From Dyella sp. SG609 (lineage in GTDB: Bacteria; Pseudomonadota; Gammaproteobacteria; Xanthomonadales; Rhodanobacteraceae): a stretch of DNA of 64,000 bases. The stretch covers positions 62,001 through 126,000 of the forward strand of contig NZ_JAAZQJ010000012.1 in the NCBI RefSeq assembly GCF_012275375.1, in the 5' to 3' direction. The notes beneath the pieces are model-generated. The model had not been told where the DNA came from, made no database searches, and saw only the letters and a list, made by a program, of their open reading frames with translations. Below are positions 34,932 to 43,081 of the stretch, in pieces. Within the stretch, counting starts at the first letter, position 1, and each line of letters starts with the position of its first letter. The position numbers and the translations under genes are program-made.

Positions 34932-36227
34932 ATGGATCCTTCGCCCAGCCTTCCGGCCGGCCTTTCGAAAGCCGTTGCGGTCCTTCGCGTGACGGCGGGG
35001 AACTTCCTTGAGCAATTCGACTTCTTCCTGTTCGGGTTCTACGCGACGCAGATCGCCCAGGTCTTTTTCCCGGCGCAAAGCGAATTCGCCTCGTTGATGA
35101 TGACTTTCGCCGCCTTCGGCGCCGGATTCCTGATGCGGCCGCTCGGAGCGATCGTGCTTGGCGCCTATATCGACAACGTCGGCCGCCGCAAAGGTCTCAT
35201 CGTCACGCTGTCGATCATGGCCAGCGGCACGATCCTGATCGCCTTCGTACCGGGCTACGCGACGATCGGCCTTCTGGCTCCCGCGCTCGTGCTGCTCGGA
35301 CGCTTGCTGCAGGGCTTTTCGGCCGGTGCCGAGCTGGGCGGCGTGTCGGTGTATCTGGCCGAGATGGCCACGCCGGGCCGCAAGGGCTTTTTCACCAGCT
35401 GGCAATCGGCGAGCCAGCAGGTCGCGATTGTCGTGGCGGCCGGCCTGGGTTTCGCGCTCGATCGATGGCTGAGCGCGCCGGTCATCGCCTCGTGGGGATG
35501 GCGCATACCGTTCCTCGTCGGCTGCATGATCGTGCCGTTCATCTTCATCCTGCGCCGCCGCCTGGAGGAGACGCAGGAATTCAAGGCACGCCAGCATCGG
35601 CCGGACATGAAAGAACTGCTCGGCACGCTGGCGCGGAACTGGGTCGTGGTGATCGCCGGGATGATGCTGGTGGCCATGACCACCGCGAGCTTCTATCTGA
35701 TCACCGTCTACGCGCCGACCTTCGGCAAGACGGTTCTGCACCTCAGTACCGCCGACAGCCTGCTCGTGACGCTGTGCGTTGGAGTGTCCAACTTCGTATG
35801 GCTGCCGATCGGCGGCGCGCTCTCCGACCGCGTCGGCCGCCGGCCGCTTCTCGTCGGCATGACCGTGCTCGCCATCGCTACCGTGTATCCGGCGTTGTCC
35901 CTGCTTGCCCATGCGCCTTCGTTCGTCAGCATGCTGCTCGTCCTGCTGTGGCTCTCCTTCATCTACGGCATCTATAACGGCGCGATGGTCGCCGCGCTCA
36001 CGGAAGTGATGCCGGTGCAGGTGCGCGTCGCCGGATTCTCGCTGGCGTACAGCCTCGCGACGGCTGTGTTCGGCGGTTTCACGCCAGCGGTTTCCATGGC
36101 GCTGATTCACATGACGGGCGACAAGGCCGCTCCCGGCTACTGGATGAGCTTCGCCGCGGCATGCGCACTCATCGCGACGTTCGTGCTCTACCGCCGCGGC
36201 GCATCTGCGTTGGCGCCGGCGCACTGA
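34932..36227 (+). CDS. MFS metabolite:H+ symporter, citrate/tricarballylate type
   Basis: Protein of 431 residues with 12 hydrophobic segments. [20 protein letters not shown] in the first span and [17 protein letters not shown] in the first cytoplasmic loop are typical of the metabolite:proton symporter branch (citrate, tricarballylate, alpha-ketoglutarate). The second half repeats the motif as [17 protein letters not shown]. The substrate is probably a di- or tricarboxylate. The start at 34932 follows AGGAGA; an earlier ATG at 34905 lies before that site. Leucine CTT and other codons rare in neighbours are common here, suggesting recent acquisition together with the next gene. Confidence 0.85.
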   Translation: MDPSPSLPAGLSKAVAVLRVTAGNFLEQFDFFLFGFYATQIAQVFFPAQSEFASLMMTFAAFGAGFLMRPLGAIVLGAYIDNVGRRKGLIVTLSIMASGTILIAFVPGYATIGLLAPALVLLGRLLQGFSAGAELGGVSVYLAEMATPGRKGFFTSWQSASQQVAIVVAAGLGFALDRWLSAPVIASWGWRIPFLVGCMIVPFIFILRRRLEETQEFKARQHRPDMKELLGTLARNWVVVIAGMMLVAMTTASFYLITVYAPTFGKTVLHLSTADSLLVTLCVGVSNFVWLPIGGALSDRVGRRPLLVGMTVLAIATVYPALSLLAHAPSFVSMLLVLLWLSFIYGIYNGAMVAALTEVMPVQVRVAGFSLAYSLATAVFGGFTPAVSMALIHMTGDKAAPGYWMSFAAACALIATFVLYRRGASALAPAH

Positions 36228-36279
36228 CGCCAGGCTCGTCCCGCCTCACGAACACCGCCAGATCCGTACGGGCACCGCC

Positions 36280-37062
36280 ATGAAAAATCCTATCCTGAAA
36301 CTATGCGCGGCCTCGATCGTCGCGGCCTCCGCCTGCTTCGCGAACGTGCAGGCCGCCCAGTTGCAAGTGATGACCTCCGGCGGATTCACCGCCGCCTACA
36401 AGCTGCTGGGCCCGCGGTTCGCCGCCCATACGGGCCATACGCTCGAGACCACCTTGGGGCCGTCGATGGGCAAATCGCCCGAGGCGATACCGAACCGGCT
36501 TGCGCGTGGCGAACCCGCGGACGTCGTCATCATGGTCGGTTACGCGCTTGACGAGTTGATCACGCAAGGCCGGGTCCTGCCGGGGTCACGGGTCGAGCTG
36601 GCCGATTCGCGTATCGGCATGGTGGTGCGCGAAGGTGCGGCGAAACCGGACATCCGGTCGGTCGAAGGCTTCAGGCAGGCGCTGCTGCAGGCGAAATCGA
36701 TCGCCTATTCGGACAGCGCAAGCGGTGTCTATGTCGAGCGGGAGTTGTTCAGGAAGCTTGGCATCGAGGACCAGGTCAAGTCGAAGGCGAAGATGATTCC
36801 GCGGGTTCCGGTGGCGTCGGTCGTGGCCAACGGTAACTACGACGTCGGCCTCCAGCAGGTGAGCGAACTGCTTCCCGTGCGGGGGGCAACCTTCGTCGGC
36901 AAGATTCCCGAGTCGCTGCAATCGGTCACGCGCTTTGCCGGCGGCGTCCCCGCGGGCGCCCGGCATCCGGAGGAAGCCAAGGCGCTGCTCGACTATCTCG
37001 CGTCGCCCGAGGCGCAGCCGGAGGTAAAGGCGACGGGGCTCGATCCCGTTCCCGCACACTGA
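36280..37062 (+). CDS. Periplasmic substrate-binding protein, ModA-like
   Basis: Protein of 260 residues with a Sec signal peptide cut after VQA (about 25). The mature part begins QLQVMTSGGFTAAYKLLGPRF and has the two-lobe type II binding-protein pattern of the SBP_bac_11/ModA group (ADVVIMVGYALDELI, SGVYVERELFRKLGI, LLDYLASPEAQPE). No ABC permease or ATPase gene is adjacent; instead it follows the carboxylate symporter by 52 nt. A role as ligand sensor or donor for that symporter is inference. It shares the unusual codon use of the symporter and ends before a bidirectional terminator. Confidence 0.8.
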   Translation: MKNPILKLCAASIVAASACFANVQAAQLQVMTSGGFTAAYKLLGPRFAAHTGHTLETTLGPSMGKSPEAIPNRLARGEPADVVIMVGYALDELITQGRVLPGSRVELADSRIGMVVREGAAKPDIRSVEGFRQALLQAKSIAYSDSASGVYVERELFRKLGIEDQVKSKAKMIPRVPVASVVANGNYDVGLQQVSELLPVRGATFVGKIPESLQSVTRFAGGVPAGARHPEEAKALLDYLASPEAQPEVKATGLDPVPAH

Positions 37063-37075
37063 AATGCGGCGCCGG

Positions 37076-37104
37076 AAAAAGCCCGGGCATGCCCGGGCTT
37101 TTTC
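37076..37104. terminator. Bidirectional rho-independent terminator
   Basis: AAAAAGCCCGGGC ATG-type centre GCCCGGGCTTTTT: the stem is flanked by A-run and T-run on both sides, so it can end both the binding-protein transcript (+) and the secreted-protein transcript (-). Confidence 0.88.
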
Positions 37105-37121
37105 TTTGCCTTGCGCCGAGC

Positions 37122-38150
37122 TCAGTTCGACTCGGTGAACTGGATGTACGGCGTCGAGCCGCCACCCGTCGAGCAGCTGCCCAGGTTGAGGTTGTTGCTC
37201 TCGCCCGTGCTGCCGGAGTTGGCCACGCACGACGGCGCCGAGGTGGAGCCGTTGGTCACCGCCAGCTTCGCGGTGATCGACGAGCCGGTGTTGAACTTGG
37301 CCATCGAGCCGCCGGCATTGCCGACCACGTTCCACTCGCCCACCTTCCACACCGTCGCCAGGTACAGCACGCTGTCCTTGCCGCTGGAGCTGTAGGCCTG
37401 GGTGCCGTTGGTGAACACCACGGTGTCGTTGCCGCCCGAGCTCACCGTGCCGGTCAGCTTCACGTTGGCCAGCTGGGTGGCCGGCACGTCCGGCGCGGTG
37501 GCCGCGGCGCTGTTCTTGTAGCAGTCGCCGGCGCCGTCGCTGCCGAAGCCGCTGGGGCAGCTGCTGCCGCCGTAGCCGATCAGCCAGTACTGCATGAACA
37601 CGGCCGCCTGGCCGTCCACTTCGTAGTCCGGCGCGTACACGTACTGCTGCCACACGGTACAGCCGGAGTGGCCTTTGCAGGCCGAGGTGGTGTCGTCGAA
37701 GCTGGAGTTGATCTGCAGCGAATACTCGTTCGGGCCGAGGATGCCGCCGCCGCCGTAGGCGGCCACGCCCACGCCGGATTCCGAAGTCACGCCGGTCACG
37801 CTCGGGAAGCTGCCCACCGCCTTGGTGATCAGCGTGGACGAATGCAGCGTGTAGTCGTTGCCGTTGCCGGCGTTCTGCGCGGGGCCGAAGCTGCGCCAGC
37901 GCGGCGTCGGCGTCACGCGCGGGATCGCCGCCGTGCATGCGGCGCGCTCCCACACGACGCTGGGATAGGTGGCATGGAAGCAGCCTTCGGCGGGCGTGGC
38001 GATATGCGAGATGTCCTCGCGCCACTGCGCATGGGCCTGCGCTTCCAGCGCACCGACCAGGTCGGTGGTGGGCTGCGCGGCATAGGCCGCGGAAACACAG
38101 GCGGCGCTGAGCACGCCGGCGGCTACGACAAACGTCAACTTCGCAAGCAT
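37122..38150 (-). CDS. Secreted protein of unknown function with CFHATYP motif
   Basis: Protein of 342 residues with a signal peptide cut after AYA (about 24). The mature N-terminus has GCFHATYPSVVWERAAC, which resembles a Cys-Phe-x-Ala-x-Tyr-Pro...Trp...Cys motif that I associate with uncharacterised secreted proteins of several bacterial groups. The rest is Gly/Ser/Thr/Asn-rich and probably all-beta, with paired cysteines (SACKGHSGC, SSCPSGF...GDCYKN, PSC...GSC). It is less Arg/Glu-rich than its neighbours. I do not recognise an enzymatic domain. An AGGGAGA site precedes the ATG at 38150. The upstream 470 bp hold no convincing gene. Confidence 0.72.
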   Translation of the reverse strand: MLAKLTFVVAAGVLSAACVSAAYAAQPTTDLVGALEAQAHAQWREDISHIATPAEGCFHATYPSVVWERAACTAAIPRVTPTPRWRSFGPAQNAGNGNDYTLHSSTLITKAVGSFPSVTGVTSESGVGVAAYGGGGILGPNEYSLQINSSFDDTTSACKGHSGCTVWQQYVYAPDYEVDGQAAVFMQYWLIGYGGSSCPSGFGSDGAGDCYKNSAAATAPDVPATQLANVKLTGTVSSGGNDTVVFTNGTQAYSSSGKDSVLYLATVWKVGEWNVVGNAGGSMAKFNTGSSITAKLAVTNGSTSAPSCVANSGSTGESNNLNLGSCSTGGGSTPYIQFTESN

Positions 38151-38623
38151 TGAATTCTCCCTGATGCGAAAAATAAGTTTTCGGTTCCGGCGCTGGAGGA
38201 TTCCAGCCGCCGGTTTCGGGCAACAACTCACCTGCGCGCCGACCGCATCGCGGTGGCGACGATTCATGCGACTACCTGTGCTCCGCTGCATCCCACGGCG
38301 GAGAGTCGAGCGATGACGCATCCCCTGAAAGAGCGTCCGGCCATCCGGGCCACAAACGTTCCGGCGGCTTTGGTAATGCATCTTCGGTGCGCTTTGCAAA
38401 TCGAAAGAGACTGCGTCAAACACCTGCGATGCAAATCGCCCGATGCGCGCGCGAAGGCGCTTCGCACATGCCTTGAAAATAGCTTCCGGGTGAAAGAGAA
38501 CGCGCGCCGTTAATGATGTTCAACGATTCGTGCATTCGAAAAAACGCGCGATGCGAATACGTGTGCAAGGTGTGAAGAGCGAACGCTCGTCACTCCGGCC
38601 TGCGCCGGAATGACGAGGTGCTG
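38151..38623. other. Long intergenic region without a convincing gene
   Basis: 473 bp between two minus-strand genes. It has lower G+C than the flanks and holds the presumed promoter of the secreted-protein gene. It also holds a near-repeat of GCAAATCG (38395-38435) and a solitary half of repeat family C. A short frame at 38313-38513 (+) encodes a basic Cys-containing 66-residue peptide without a ribosome site and is not called. Confidence 0.5.
38588..38615. repeat. Solitary half-element of repeat family C
   Basis: CGTCACTCCGGCCTGCGCC GGAATGACG is a single imperfect palindrome matching one arm of the family C elements at 18297 and 61347, without the second arm. Confidence 0.65.
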
Positions 38624-39304
38624 CTACGAGTGCCCGTGCTGCTTGTCCGCCGCTATCGCCGCCTCGATCCGCTTGTGCAGCCCGTCCAGCATGCTGACCA
38701 CCTCGTGCACCGTGCCCGCCATCTGGCTGGCCACGTGCAGCAGTTCGCGCGGCTGGTAATCGTCGTTGTCGAAGTCCAGCCCCATGTCCATCGCATGCGG
38801 GCCGTTCAACACCAGCGGAATGTCGGCCGCCAGATTGTTGAGGCTGGCGGTCTGGGACGCGTAGATGGACGAATAGGCGCGCAGGCGCTCGTTGTCGATC
38901 CAGCTGGCGGACTGGTTGGCCACGGCCAGGTCCCAGGCTTCGCGCCGCAGCACCGGCCAGCGGTAGTCCAGGTACAGGCCGTCGGGTGCGTTCGCATGGG
39001 CGTGCTGGCGGATCGTTTCGTCCGAGGCATGCGCCTTGATGTCGGCGGCGAGCACGTCGCGCAGGTGGGCCAGTGCTTCCATGCGCGCCCGGTCGTGTTC
39101 GAGCACGCGCTCGATCTCGGCCAGGTTCTGCTGGATCTCCGCATCGATGCGCACGCTGGCCTCCTCGGCCGCGTGCTTGTGATGGACATGCTCGATCCAC
39201 GCCTCCAGCCCCAGCGCGGTGAGGATGCTGAGCACGATCATCAGATAATGCTTGATGAAATCCTTGAGCGATTGCAGGCGCGTTCTGGGCAATTCGAGGT
39301 GCAT
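38624..39304 (-). CDS. Single-pass membrane protein of unknown function, paralogue 1
   Basis: Protein of 226 residues. A short cytoplasmic N-terminus (MHLELPRTRLQSLKDFIK) precedes one transmembrane segment (HYLMIVLSILTALGLEAWI, about 19-37). Then comes a His-rich juxtamembrane stretch (HVHHKHAAE), a long helical domain (about 45-125) and a C-terminal helical domain with WDLAVANQSASWIDN. The first 45 residues and that motif are nearly identical to the protein at 40245-40928. No known family. It is divergent from the DapB-like gene across 132 bp. Confidence 0.75.
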   Translation of the reverse strand: MHLELPRTRLQSLKDFIKHYLMIVLSILTALGLEAWIEHVHHKHAAEEASVRIDAEIQQNLAEIERVLEHDRARMEALAHLRDVLAADIKAHASDETIRQHAHANAPDGLYLDYRWPVLRREAWDLAVANQSASWIDNERLRAYSSIYASQTASLNNLAADIPLVLNGPHAMDMGLDFDNDDYQPRELLHVASQMAGTVHEVVSMLDGLHKRIEAAIAADKQHGHS

Positions 39305-39436
39305 GGCAGCGTCCGGGCGGCGATATGCGGGAAACTGCCGAGCCTAACCGAAGGCGCCGCGGGCCGGCAGTGCGCAAGGGCTTGCAAAGCGCCCGGCACG
39401 GCGGCATCTGGTTTTCTTTGACTGGCGAGGTGACCC

Positions 39437-40240
39437 ATGAGCTTGAACGTCTGTCTGGCAGGAGCCACCGGCTGGGCCGGTTCGGAACTGGCGCGCGGCC
39501 TGGCCGCCACCGATGGCCTGAAGCTGGTGAGCGCGGTATCGCGCAAGCATGCCGGTGGCACGCTGGGGCAGGCGCTGGGCGATGCGCGCCTGGATGCGCC
39601 GGTGTTCGCCACCGCCGCCGAGGCCCTGGCCCGGCCGGTCGACGTGTTCATGGAATACACCAGGCCCGACAGCGCCAAGGCCAACATCCTCGCCGCGCTG
39701 GAACACGGTGCGCACGTGGTGGTGGGCACCTCGGGACTGAGCGATGAGGACTACGCGCAGATAGACCAGGCCGCGCGCGCCAGGGGCCGCGCCGTGCTCG
39801 CCTGCGGCAACTTCGCGCTGACCATGGTGCTGCTGCAGAAATTCGCCGAGCAGGCGGCGCAGTACATCCCGAGCTGGGAAATCATCGACTACGCCTACGA
39901 AGGCAAGCCGGACGCTCCCAGCGGCACCGTGCGCGAACTGGCCGGACGCCTGGGCCAGGTGCGCCAGCCGGAACTCGGGCTGCCGCTGGAGCAGACCCGC
40001 GGCGTACGCGAGACGCGCGGCGGCACCCTGGGCGGCGCACAGGTGCACGCGGTGCGCCTGCCGGGCTTCGTGCTCGGCGCCGAGGTGATCTTCGGCATGC
40101 CGGACCAGACGCTCACCCTGCGCCATAACGCCGGCAGCAGCGCGAAGCCTTACGTCGACGGCGCGCTGCTGGCGCTGCGCAAGGTGCCGGGTTTGGCGCC
40201 CGGCCTGCACCGCGGCCTGGACAAGGTGCTGGAAATCTGA
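39437..40240 (+). CDS. DapB-family dihydrodipicolinate reductase-like protein with altered active site
   Basis: Protein of 267 residues, the length of DapB (lysine/diaminopimelate pathway). The N-terminal nucleotide loop is LAGATGWAGSELARG, and later blocks are VVGTSGLSDEDY, ACGNFALTM and the C-terminal GGTLGGAQVHAVRLPG. In canonical DapB the motif HHRHKVDAPSGT holds the catalytic His and Lys. Here the aligned segment is AYEGKPDAPSGT: the Lys and DAPSGT remain but all three His are gone. It is therefore either a divergent reductase for another substrate or an inactive relative, and a true dapB probably lies elsewhere. Flanked by two paralogous membrane-protein genes. Confidence 0.78.
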   Translation: MSLNVCLAGATGWAGSELARGLAATDGLKLVSAVSRKHAGGTLGQALGDARLDAPVFATAAEALARPVDVFMEYTRPDSAKANILAALEHGAHVVVGTSGLSDEDYAQIDQAARARGRAVLACGNFALTMVLLQKFAEQAAQYIPSWEIIDYAYEGKPDAPSGTVRELAGRLGQVRQPELGLPLEQTRGVRETRGGTLGGAQVHAVRLPGFVLGAEVIFGMPDQTLTLRHNAGSSAKPYVDGALLALRKVPGLAPGLHRGLDKVLEI

Positions 40241-40244
40241 GGCC

Positions 40245-40928
40245 TCAGCCGTGCGCGGCGCCGGTGTCGTCGTGTTCCAGCGCATGCACCAGATGGCCTT
40301 CCAGCTGGTGCAGGTGCGACTGGATTTCCTGCGAGGTGCTGATCATCTGCCGCAGCACGGTGGCGAATTCCAGCGGATCGACCGCCGCATGGAGTTCGAT
40401 CCGCGTGCGCAGCGCCGCCATGCTCGGCGCATTGAGCAGGATGATGCTGTCGTGGGTCAGCCAGTTGGAGGCGTCGTGCAGGTCCGCATAGGCCGCGGAA
40501 TAACGGCGCAGGTCGGCATCGTCCATCCAGCTGGCCGACTGGTTGGCCACGGCCACGTCCCAGGCCTGCGAGGCCACGGTGGGCCAGTTCACGCTCAGCT
40601 TGAACGAGGCGTGGCGCGCCTGGATATGCTGGTTGATCGCCGCCGCGGTGGCGCCCGCGCGGATATCCGCGCTCACCGTCTCGTCCAGTTCGATCAGCGG
40701 CTTGATCAAGGCCTCGTTGGTCTTGATCGACAGGCGCACGTCGCTGAGGTTGGCCTCGATCTCCGCGCGGATATGCCGGTTCGCCGTTTCCGCCGCATGC
40801 GCATGATGCGAGCGCTCGATCCACGCCTCCAGCCCCAGCGCGGTAAGAATGCTGAGCACGATCATCAGATAGTGCTTGGTGAAATCGGTCAGCGAATGCA
40901 AGCGCATTTTCGGCAGTTCGAGATGCAT
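40245..40928 (-). CDS. Single-pass membrane protein of unknown function, paralogue 2
   Basis: Protein of 227 residues, the same architecture as 38624-39304: N-terminus MHLELPKMRLHSLTDFTK, the same transmembrane segment HYLMIVLSILTALGLEAWI, a His-rich stretch (RSHHAHAAE), then helices with WDVAVANQSASWMDD. Middle and C-terminal parts have diverged, so selection seems to hold the N-terminus and the ANQSASW motif. Its stop lies 4 nt beyond the convergent DapB-like stop. Possibly a membrane sensor or scaffold; the function is unknown. Confidence 0.75.
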   Translation of the reverse strand: MHLELPKMRLHSLTDFTKHYLMIVLSILTALGLEAWIERSHHAHAAETANRHIRAEIEANLSDVRLSIKTNEALIKPLIELDETVSADIRAGATAAAINQHIQARHASFKLSVNWPTVASQAWDVAVANQSASWMDDADLRRYSAAYADLHDASNWLTHDSIILLNAPSMAALRTRIELHAAVDPLEFATVLRQMISTSQEIQSHLHQLEGHLVHALEHDDTGAAHG

Positions 40929-40995
40929 GTCGTACGTCTCGGCGAGGCTGGAGGAGGCGCAGCGTAGCCGATCCCGGCGCGGCGCAGCAGTGCGC

Positions 40996-42090
40996 CTAGC
41001 CGTGCTCGAACAGGTCGCCCTGGGCGACGAAGCTGTCCTGCTCGACGAAGCCGGAGAGCCCCACCCCGACCAGCCGGTAGCGGCTTTCCGCCGGCCGCTC
41101 CACGCGGGCGCGCAGGGCGCAGGCCAGGTCGGCCAGTTCTTCGGCTGACGTGGGGCGCGTCGACGGCGTGAGGCTGCGCGTCAGCGTGTGGAAGTCGCTG
41201 GTCTTGAGCTTCAGCACCACGGTGCGCGCGATGCGGCCATGCGCGCCTGCCGCCTCGCGTTCGTGCGCGGCCCAGGTCTTCCCGGCCAGGCGGCGGATAT
41301 GCGGTTCGAGTTCGTCCAGCGTGAGGTCGCTCTCGAAGGTGTCCTCGGCGGAGACCTGCAGGGTGGGGCGGTCCGGTTCCACCGCGTGTTCGTCGATGCC
41401 CAGCGACAACTCGTGCAGGCGCCGGCCCCAGCGGCCGAAGCGCTGTTCCAGTTCTTCCGCCGCGACGTTGCGCAGCTCGCCCACGGTGGCGATATGCATG
41501 GCGGTGAGCTTGGCTTCCATCACCTTGCCCACGCCGGGCAGGCGGCCCACCGGCAGCGGGGCGAGGAAGTCCAGCACCTGGTGCGGGCGGATCACGAACA
41601 GGCCGTCCGGTTTCTTCCAGTCCGAGGCGATCTTGGCCAGGAACTTGTTCGGCGCCACGCCGGCCGAGGCGGTGAGCTGCGTTTCCTCGCGGATCGCCGC
41701 GCGGATCGCCTCGGCGGTGGCGGTGGCCGAAGGCAGCGCGGTGATCGACGAGGTGACGTCCAGGTAGGCCTCGTCCAGCGACAGCGGTTCGATCAGCTCG
41801 GTATGCCGCGCGAAGATCTCGCGCACCTGCCGCGACACCGCCTTGTAGCGGCTGAAATCCGGCGGCACGAAGATCGCCTGCGGGCACAGCCGCTCCGCGC
41901 GCACCGCCGGCATCGCCGAACGCACGCCGAACTTGCGCGCCTCGTAGCTGGCCGCGCACACCACCGAACGCGCGCCGCGCCAGGCCACCACCACCGGCTT
42001 GCCGCGCAGCTCGGGGTCGTCGCGCTGCTCCACCGACGCGTAGAACGCGTCCATGTCGATGTGGATGATCTTGCGCGGAGGCGGTGGCAC
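40996..42090 (-). CDS. dinB: DNA polymerase IV
   Basis: Y-family translesion polymerase of 364 residues (E. coli 351). Catalytic acidic motifs are IIHIDMDAFYASVEQ (residues 8-22) and EPLSLDEAYLDVT (about 100). The palm/fingers segment VVCAASYEARKFGVRSAMP, the helix-hairpin-helix thumb LPVGRLPGVGKVMEAKL and the little-finger domain follow. The start is GTG at 42090, eight codons before the first catalytic strand; no ATG is available and the ribosome site is poor. It lacks an evident LexA-like box in the 200 bp upstream. It is divergent from the PfpI-like gene. Confidence 0.93.
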   Translation of the reverse strand: MPPPPRKIIHIDMDAFYASVEQRDDPELRGKPVVVAWRGARSVVCAASYEARKFGVRSAMPAVRAERLCPQAIFVPPDFSRYKAVSRQVREIFARHTELIEPLSLDEAYLDVTSSITALPSATATAEAIRAAIREETQLTASAGVAPNKFLAKIASDWKKPDGLFVIRPHQVLDFLAPLPVGRLPGVGKVMEAKLTAMHIATVGELRNVAAEELEQRFGRWGRRLHELSLGIDEHAVEPDRPTLQVSAEDTFESDLTLDELEPHIRRLAGKTWAAHEREAAGAHGRIARTVVLKLKTSDFHTLTRSLTPSTRPTSAEELADLACALRARVERPAESRYRLVGVGLSGFVEQDSFVAQGDLFEHG

Positions 42091-42292
42091 GAGCGGAGCG
42101 GCAGGGATCGCGAGCGTGGATGGCGGCGAGAGTTAAGCACGGAACCGCCGCGCCTGCCCGATCCGCTGCCGGGCTTGCCCATTTCTGCCGATCCGCTGGC
42201 GCGACGCTTGAAGGCACCGCGCCGGCCCGCAGATCACGTGCACTTACCGCCCCGCCTGCCAGGATGGGCGGCAATCACGCGAGGAAAAACCG

Positions 42293-42976
42293 ATGAAGAT
42301 CCTGATGGTGCTGACGTCGCACGACCAGCTCGGCGATACCGGCCGCAAGACCGGCTTCTGGCTGGAAGAATTCGCCGCGCCGTACTACGTGTTCAAGGAC
42401 GCCGGCGCGCAGATCGTGCTCGCCTCGCCCAAGGGCGGCCAGCCGCCGCTCGATCCCAAGAGCGACGAGCCCGACGCGCAGACCGAGGCCACCCGCCGCT
42501 TCCGCGCCGATGCCAAGGCGGTGGAGGCGCTGGCCCATACCCAGCCGCTGGCCGAGGCGGCCAAGGCGCAGTACGACGCCGTGTTCTATCCCGGCGGGCA
42601 CGGCCCGCTGTGGGACCTGGCGGAGGATGCCGACTCCGCCGCGCTGATCGAGCGCACCTACGCCGCCGGCAAGCCGGTGGGCGCGGTGTGCCACGGGCCG
42701 GCGGTGTTCCGCCACACCCGTTTCAAGGGCGAGCCGCTGGTGCGCGGCAAGCGCGTCACCGGCTTCACCAACGGCGAGGAAGCCGCGGTCGGGCTCACCG
42801 ACGTGGTGCCGTTCCTGGTCGAGGACATGCTCAAGGCACATGGCGCGGAGTATTCGAAGAAGGCCGACTTCCACCCCTACGCCGTCACCGACGGCAACCT
42901 GGTGACGGGACAGAACCCGGCGTCGTCGGTGGATGCGGCCAAGGCCGTGCTGGCGCTGCTGCGCAACGAGGACTGA
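42293..42976 (+). CDS. DJ-1/PfpI (type 1 glutamine amidotransferase-like) protein
   Basis: Protein of 227 residues of the DJ-1/PfpI superfamily, Hsp31-like branch. The nucleophile elbow is PVGAVCHGPAVF (Cys about 127 followed by His), and the upstream YDAVFYPGGHGPLWDL supplies the glycine-rich turn and conserved His. The C-terminal DGNLVTGQNPASS is typical of this branch. Members act as glutathione-independent glyoxalases (methylglyoxal to lactate) or stress chaperones; the first is likelier here, but the assignment is by family. A GAGGAAA site precedes the ATG. Cytoplasmic. Confidence 0.87.
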   Translation: MKILMVLTSHDQLGDTGRKTGFWLEEFAAPYYVFKDAGAQIVLASPKGGQPPLDPKSDEPDAQTEATRRFRADAKAVEALAHTQPLAEAAKAQYDAVFYPGGHGPLWDLAEDADSAALIERTYAAGKPVGAVCHGPAVFRHTRFKGEPLVRGKRVTGFTNGEEAAVGLTDVVPFLVEDMLKAHGAEYSKKADFHPYAVTDGNLVTGQNPASSVDAAKAVLALLRNED

Positions 42977-43081
42977 GCCGCGCGCGGAGACGGGCAGGGC
43001 GGCCTGCCCGTCTCCATGCTGCCGCGCATAGGGCATAGGTCATCAGTCATGCGGGGGCGTCCCGGGTTATCGTCGACGCTT

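Noticed and set aside
34932-37062. Symporter and binding protein as part of an integrative element
   Set aside because: No integrase, attachment repeat or tRNA flank is visible; only codon use and position hint at transfer.
38313-38513. 66-codon plus-strand frame in the long intergenic region
   Set aside because: No ribosome site, no domain, odd composition and no neighbour suggesting a role; kept only as a note.
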